Source: Clostridia bacterium
Lineage (GTDB): Bacteria; Bacillota; Clostridia; Oscillospirales; SIG627
DNA: 33,337 nucleotides
Assembly: GCA_017520825.1 (NCBI GenBank)
Contig: JAFXEX010000011.1
Location: 1-33,337 of the forward strand
Direction: 5' to 3'
The stretch's first letter is position 1, and the number at the start of each line of letters is the position of its first letter. The notes below the pieces were generated by a model that saw only the letters and a list, made by a program, of their open reading frames with translations, was not told the DNA's origin and did no database searches. Position numbers and translations under genes: made by a program. This document shows, piece after piece, positions 30,345-33,337 of this stretch.

Positions 30345-30560
30345 ATTTTCAGATGAATATGAATAATACGTTTTGGGAAGAGAGCATTTGGAGATAATGA
30401 AATACTGCTTGAACCGGAAATCCACAGAACAGTAAAACTCAAAGAGTTGCTCCCTGATTGGTGGGGGGGTGACAGGCTCTGTGAAAAGTAAAAGCCATCA
30501 ATTTGTAAGAATAAATACTTGTAAAGCGTAGTTAAAACTGTACAATTAAAGGAGAAAAAT
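30345..30560 (+). other. Long leader with degraded coding fragments
   Basis: No gene of normal length is present. A frame open from about 30366 to the TAA at 30489-30491 reads protein-like (including E-I-L-L-E-P-E-I-H-R and K-E-L-L-P-D-W-W-G-G) but has no start with a ribosome site and no family I recognise. A 14-codon ORF from the ATG at 30353 and a 12-codon ORF overlap it. It may be a gene remnant or a leader. Confidence 0.3.
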
Positions 30561-31103
30561 ATGTCGGAATTTTTAACATCAATACATCCTGCAGCTGTTT
30601 GCTTTATAGTCTGTGCCGCAAAAATTATTGAGATAACAATTCAGTCGCTTAAAACTTGTATGATGGTAAAGGGACAAAAACTGAAGGCGGCAGGACTTGG
30701 TTTTCTTGAATGTGTTGTCTGGGGACTTGTTATTTCGACTATTATAGGGACTCTTGGAGATAATTTGTTACTCCTTGCGTTCTATTGCTTGGGATATGCC
30801 GCAGGACTATTCTTAGGCGCAACGCTTGAGAGTAAAATAGCGCTTGGAACGTCAAGCCTTCAGTTGATTGCGAACGTTGGGAATACACAAAAGATAATAG
30901 AGTATCTTAAAGCGAATTCTCGTGGATATACCGTTTTCGAAGGTCAGGGGTCAACGGATAGAATGAATATGATTTTTATCGTATTGCCCAGACGTGATTC
31001 GGCGCCTCTTCTTAAAGAAATCAGAGCTATCTGCCAAAATAACGTTTTTGTGGTTGTAGACGATGTAAATAAATATGCTGGTGGTTATGGTATGCTGAAA
31101 TGA
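30561..31103 (+). CDS. UPF0316 family membrane protein (DUF5698 + DUF2179)
   Basis: This 180-residue protein has three N-terminal membrane segments (about 10-30, 42-65, 70-90; the DUF5698 part with I-I-E-I-T-I-Q-S-L-K-T) and a C-terminal DUF2179 domain (about 100-175) with the G-R/Q-G-S-T-D-R-M-N-M-I-F-I core. Such proteins are small ligand- or nucleotide-sensing membrane proteins of unknown role. GGAGAAAAAT precedes the ATG. Its stop overlaps the start of the next fragment by ATGA. Confidence 0.87.
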   Translation: MSEFLTSIHPAAVCFIVCAAKIIEITIQSLKTCMMVKGQKLKAAGLGFLECVVWGLVISTIIGTLGDNLLLLAFYCLGYAAGLFLGATLESKIALGTSSLQLIANVGNTQKIIEYLKANSRGYTVFEGQGSTDRMNMIFIVLPRRDSAPLLKEIRAICQNNVFVVVDDVNKYAGGYGMLK

Positions 31104-31177
31104 ATCTAAACAATCTGAATAAGATTGAGTTGGCCGTGACCTACGCCTGCACAGGGTGGTCAAGCATTTCGTTGTGA
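31100..31177 (+). pseudogene. N-terminal remnant of a probable radical SAM gene
   Basis: The 25-codon frame starts in an ATGA overlap with the UPF0316 stop. It contains K-I-E-L-A-V-T-Y-A-C-T-G-W, which resembles the start of radical SAM proteins up to the first cysteine of C-x3-C-x2-C. The expected next residues (R-C-x-H-C) are lost. Just after the first cysteine the frame changes; in the next frame V-K-H-F follows, consistent with one missing base. No complete gene follows. The identification is tentative. Confidence 0.4.
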
Positions 31178-31409
31178 ATCTGATAATAACGCAAGACCAC
31201 TCAATTACGATTGGGTAGCATTGTATCCGAAAAAACGTGTCTTTCGAATTCAGACAGTGTGGAGCGCATTTTATCAAAAACGGCAAGAAATATAAATTGC
31301 AGACGAAGGCCTTGTGTGCGCAGGCAAGAAAAGCTGATGTTGACTTTAGTCGCAAAGGTTGAATAAGTCGAGCAGTTTAATAAATAAGAATCTGACGAGG
31401 TTATTACTT
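31178..31409 (+). other. Non-coding stretch with broken reading frames
   Basis: This interval before the deaminase gene has no intact gene. Two overlapping frames are open for about 50 codons each. One ends at 31291-31293. The other is open across about 31226-31363 and includes F-I-K-N-G-K-K-Y-K-L-Q. Neither has a ribosome site, and they may be the rest of the decayed gene. No convincing promoter for the deaminase gene is seen, only a weak TTGACT at 31341. Confidence 0.3.
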
Positions 31410-31805
31410 ATGGAAAAAATATGGAATGAAATGCATGAAGCCGCAAAAGCCGTATTGAATGAACGCAGAATTTCGGAATATGTCACCTGTGGAGAGGTAT
31501 CTGCTGCGATTTGCTCAAAGTCCGGTAAAATATATACAGGTGTGTGTATTGACACTTGTTCTACGTTGGGTATTTGTGCAGAAAGAAATGCTATATTTAA
31601 TATGATTACTAACGGTGAACAGGAAATTGAGAAGGTTCTTTGTATTTTGCCTGACGGCTCAAACGGTGCGCCTTGTGGTGCTTGCCGTGAGCTTATGGTT
31701 CAGCTTATGGCAGGAAAATACTATGATATAGAAATTATGCTCGATTATTCCACGGGTAAAACTATAAATCTCGGCGAAATAACTCCTGAATGGTGGATTA
31801 AATAA
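31410..31805 (+). CDS. Cytidine deaminase-like protein (blasticidin-S deaminase type)
   Basis: This 131-residue zinc deaminase has C-A-E-R-N-A-I-F with zinc ligand C56 and catalytic E58, and P-C-G-A-C-R-E-L with zinc ligands C89 and C92. A cysteine rather than histidine at the first ligand is usual for the short Firmicutes cytidine deaminase and blasticidin-S deaminase forms. The ATG at 31410 has GAGG 9 bases upstream; an upstream reading from 31359 has no ribosome site. A role in pyrimidine salvage is possible. So is drug inactivation, given the TipAS-like gene that follows. Confidence 0.85.
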   Translation: MEKIWNEMHEAAKAVLNERRISEYVTCGEVSAAICSKSGKIYTGVCIDTCSTLGICAERNAIFNMITNGEQEIEKVLCILPDGSNGAPCGACRELMVQLMAGKYYDIEIMLDYSTGKTINLGEITPEWWIK

Positions 31806-31838
31806 ATTTCAATAAGTCAAACAGATATCGGAGAGAAA

Positions 31839-31886
31839 ATGAATGATAAAGAAATACTTGCAAAGATTTGCGAGGTATACAAATGA
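31839..31886 (+). CDS. 15-codon ORF coupled to the TipAS-like gene
   Basis: An ATG preceded by GGAGAG opens a 15-codon frame (M-N-D-K-E-I-L-A-K-I-C-E-V-Y-K). Its TGA overlaps the next start as ATGA. It could be a leader peptide that controls the next gene or the remaining start of a deleted gene. No family can be recognised at this length. Confidence 0.4.
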   Translation: MNDKEILAKICEVYK

Positions 31887-32250
31887 AAAACTACGAAACC
31901 GAAGCTCGCTCCCGTTGGGGTAACACCGACGCCTATCGCGAGCACGAGCAAAAGACAAAGAATTACACAAAAGAGAAATGGTCAGAGGCGAACGATGGCA
32001 TGATGGCGATCTTTGCCAAATTTGCTGCGTGTAAGGCGAGCAGTGCGAGTGCCGATTCTGCCAAAGCACAAATGCTTGTTACCAAACTTCAAGCACACAT
32101 CACCGAGAACTACTACACCTGCACCGACGAAATTCTCGCAGGTCTTGGCAAGATGTATATTGCCGACGAGCGTTTCAAGAAGAACATCGACAAGTACGGC
32201 GAAGTGCCGAGTTTGCATCTGAGGCTATTGAGGTTTACTGCCGAAAATGA
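31883..32250 (+). pseudogene. TipAS-like drug-binding domain gene, frameshifted near its end
   Basis: The frame from ATG 31883 (GAGG 7 bases upstream) encodes a TipAS antibiotic-recognition domain. Typical segments are R-W-G-N-T-D-A-Y, N-Y-Y-T-C-T-D-E-I-L-A-G-L-G and Y-I-A-D-E-R-F-K-K-N-I-D. No MerR DNA-binding half is present, so it is a stand-alone domain or truncated. After E107 (32203) the frame drifts to V-P-S-L-H and ends only at 32278. In the other frame E-F-A-S-E-A-I-E-V-Y-C-R-K and a stop at 32248-32250 restore the usual family ending. A loss of one or four bases near 32204 explains this. The corrected end overlaps the next ATG by ATGA. Confidence 0.8.
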
Positions 32251-32717
32251 GCACAAACAAATTCAATCACTTTCTTGAAAACGCCCGACTTCTGTCTGAC
32301 AAGTTTGGTATCGTTCCTCTTCTGTACGGTTCGCTTGGCTTGGAGTATCTGACAGGCGATGATCTCGGTGCGGACGATATCGATATACTTGTTACGAGTG
32401 TATTTGTCACCGAGCGATGGCATGAATTTAAGTCATTTTTAGAAGTACAGGGATATGTTCTTGTAGATGAGTATGAGCATACATTTGAGCGTGACGGTGT
32501 GGCATATTCCTATGCCGATATCGAGGATCTCGAATCCTTTGCAGGCATCAACACAGAAGATATAGAGCTACACGAAACAGACGGTGTTCGCTTTCTGTTG
32601 TTGTCACTCGCGCAGTATCTTGCTGTGTATAAACAATCGAGCAAAGACGGCTACCGTGTGAACGTACGGCAGAAAAAGGATGCCGACAAAATCAGATTTA
32701 TTGAGAGCAAATTGTGA
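32247..32717 (+). CDS. Nucleotidyltransferase-like protein
   Basis: This 156-residue protein carries G-S-L-G-L-E-Y-L-T-G-D-D-L-G-A-D-D-I-D-I, a pattern like the GS...DxD active site of small minimal nucleotidyltransferases, but with a longer gap than usual. The rest is alpha/beta without membrane segments. I do not recognise a closer family, and the activity is not certain. It starts at the corrected end of the TipAS-like gene with a 4-base overlap and ends one base into the next gene. Confidence 0.6.
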   Translation: MSTNKFNHFLENARLLSDKFGIVPLLYGSLGLEYLTGDDLGADDIDILVTSVFVTERWHEFKSFLEVQGYVLVDEYEHTFERDGVAYSYADIEDLESFAGINTEDIELHETDGVRFLLLSLAQYLAVYKQSSKDGYRVNVRQKKDADKIRFIESKL

Positions 32718-33208
32718 TGAAAAAGGTTATAGTTATCGGCTGTCCCGGAAGCGGCAAAAGTACGGTTTCTCGGGCGTTACAGAACAAGACAGGCATTCCG
32801 CTGTATCACCTCGATATGATGTCTTGGAACGCTGACAAGACCACGGTGGAAAAGAGCGTGTTCCTCGAACGCTTGTCTGCCGTGCTCGAAAAAGACGAGT
32901 GGATCATTGACGGCAATTACGGCTCTACAATGGAGCTGCGAATGGCGGTGTGCGATACGGTGATTTTTCTCGACTATCCGCTTGACGTTTGCCTTGACGG
33001 CATCAAAGAACGACGCGGAAAGCCGAGAAGTGATATGCCGTGGATCGAAACTGAAGAAGATGAAGAATTAATCGAATTTATCAAAAGCTATAACGAGCAG
33101 CAAAAGCCAAAGGTGCTCGAATTGCTCGAAAAACACAGTGATAAAAATTTTGTCATTTTGGAGAGCAGAGAACCAGCGGATGCGTTCTTGAATGGAGAAA
33201 ACTTATGA
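32717..33208 (+). CDS. FlaR/adenylate-kinase-like P-loop protein
   Basis: This 163-residue protein has Walker [10 protein letters not shown] at residues 8-16, the Y-H-L-D-M-M-S-W segment, [13 protein letters not shown] and the late R-G-K-P-R. This is the layout of the FlaR (annotated as DNA topology modulation) group of small kinases. The true substrate is unknown. The ATG at 32717 shares its first base with the upstream TGA. Confidence 0.83.
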   Translation: MKKVIVIGCPGSGKSTVSRALQNKTGIPLYHLDMMSWNADKTTVEKSVFLERLSAVLEKDEWIIDGNYGSTMELRMAVCDTVIFLDYPLDVCLDGIKERRGKPRSDMPWIETEEDEELIEFIKSYNEQQKPKVLELLEKHSDKNFVILESREPADAFLNGENL

Positions 33209-33337
33209 TATTGGAAACAGAACGCCTCATTCTTCGCCCGTGGTGCGAAGATGATGCGGAAGAATTATATAAATATGCGTGCGATCCCGAGGTAGGCCCA
33301 CCTGCAGGATGGCCGCCTCACACGAGCGTGGAGAACA
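33205..33337 (+). CDS. GNAT (RimJ/RimL-type) acetyltransferase, cut by the window end
   Basis: The first 44 residues are present: [13 protein letters not shown] then [10 protein letters not shown], the well-known start of RimJ/RimL-type acetyltransferases. The frame is open to the last base of the window. It overlaps the preceding gene by ATGA. Confidence 0.85.
   Translation, partial: MILETERLILRPWCEDDAEELYKYACDPEVGPPAGWPPHTSVEN

Noticed and set aside
33205..33337. Truncated GNAT pseudogene
   Set aside because: The frame is open to the last base, so the break is the window edge, not a mutation.

Overview
The window looks like chromosomal DNA of a low-to-mid GC, probably spore-forming Clostridia (Oscillospirales/Christensenellales-like gut Firmicute). 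The reasons are strong AGGAGG-type ribosome sites, TTGACA/TATAAT promoters at 17-bp spacing, a pyrophosphate-type phosphofructokinase, an FMN riboswitch in front of an ECF RibU, a LemA/DUF2207 pair, a SigH-like sigma factor and Firmicutes-type ARG and cre boxes. Species cannot be named from the sequence.

Layout. 1-430: the right-hand end of a mobile element apparently lying outside the window, joined to a 3' fragment of tRNA-Thr(GGT) with its terminator, then a hairpin-rich non-coding stretch. 431-2491: a patatin-like lipase and a convergent DEDDh exonuclease, separated by a 208-bp array of short hairpins spaced by GCGATAT/ATATCGC heptamers with inverted ends. 2575-6298: a three-gene sugar or polyol operon (TIM-barrel isomerase and two Gfo/Idh/MocA dehydrogenases) divergent from an AraC regulator, with two direct repeats in the shared promoter region. 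6336-9470: rlmB followed by a P-type-ATPase-shaped membrane protein that has lost its catalytic motifs. 9682-12322: a zinc-ribbon protein, a decayed tRNA-like sequence, a SigH-like sigma factor and an exopolysaccharide-type Wzz/BY-kinase pair. 12567-15001: LemA, DUF2207 and a 55-residue glycine-zipper protein behind a possible sigma-G-type promoter. 15047-17659: argGH with ARG-box operators.

17901-22007: an LTA-synthase-like enzyme, a second AraC regulator and D-serine deaminase. 22115-23378: FMN riboswitch, ribU and a VanZ-like gene. 23431-26864: a promoter with a perfect cre-like site, then GNAT, methyltransferase, hslO (Hsp33) and PPi-PFK in one direction with 4-bp overlaps. 26965-29670: exonuclease III, then GNAT, a VUT/YhhQ transporter and an SDR oxidoreductase. 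29712-30236: a DUF6512-like membrane protein.

30237-33337 has a different character: longer gaps, fragmentary coding sequence and small accessory genes. These are a UPF0316 membrane protein, a radical-SAM start remnant, a cytidine/blasticidin-type deaminase, a frameshifted TipAS-like drug-binding domain, a nucleotidyltransferase-like protein, a FlaR-like P-loop kinase and a GNAT gene cut by the window edge. The tightly overlapping starts and stops from 31839 onward indicate one transcription unit, perhaps for drug or small-molecule modification, that is partly decaying. No CRISPR array, IS transposase, rRNA or complete tRNA was found. The most unusual structures are the hairpin array at 1289-1496 and the pseudo-P-type ATPase at 6336-8654.
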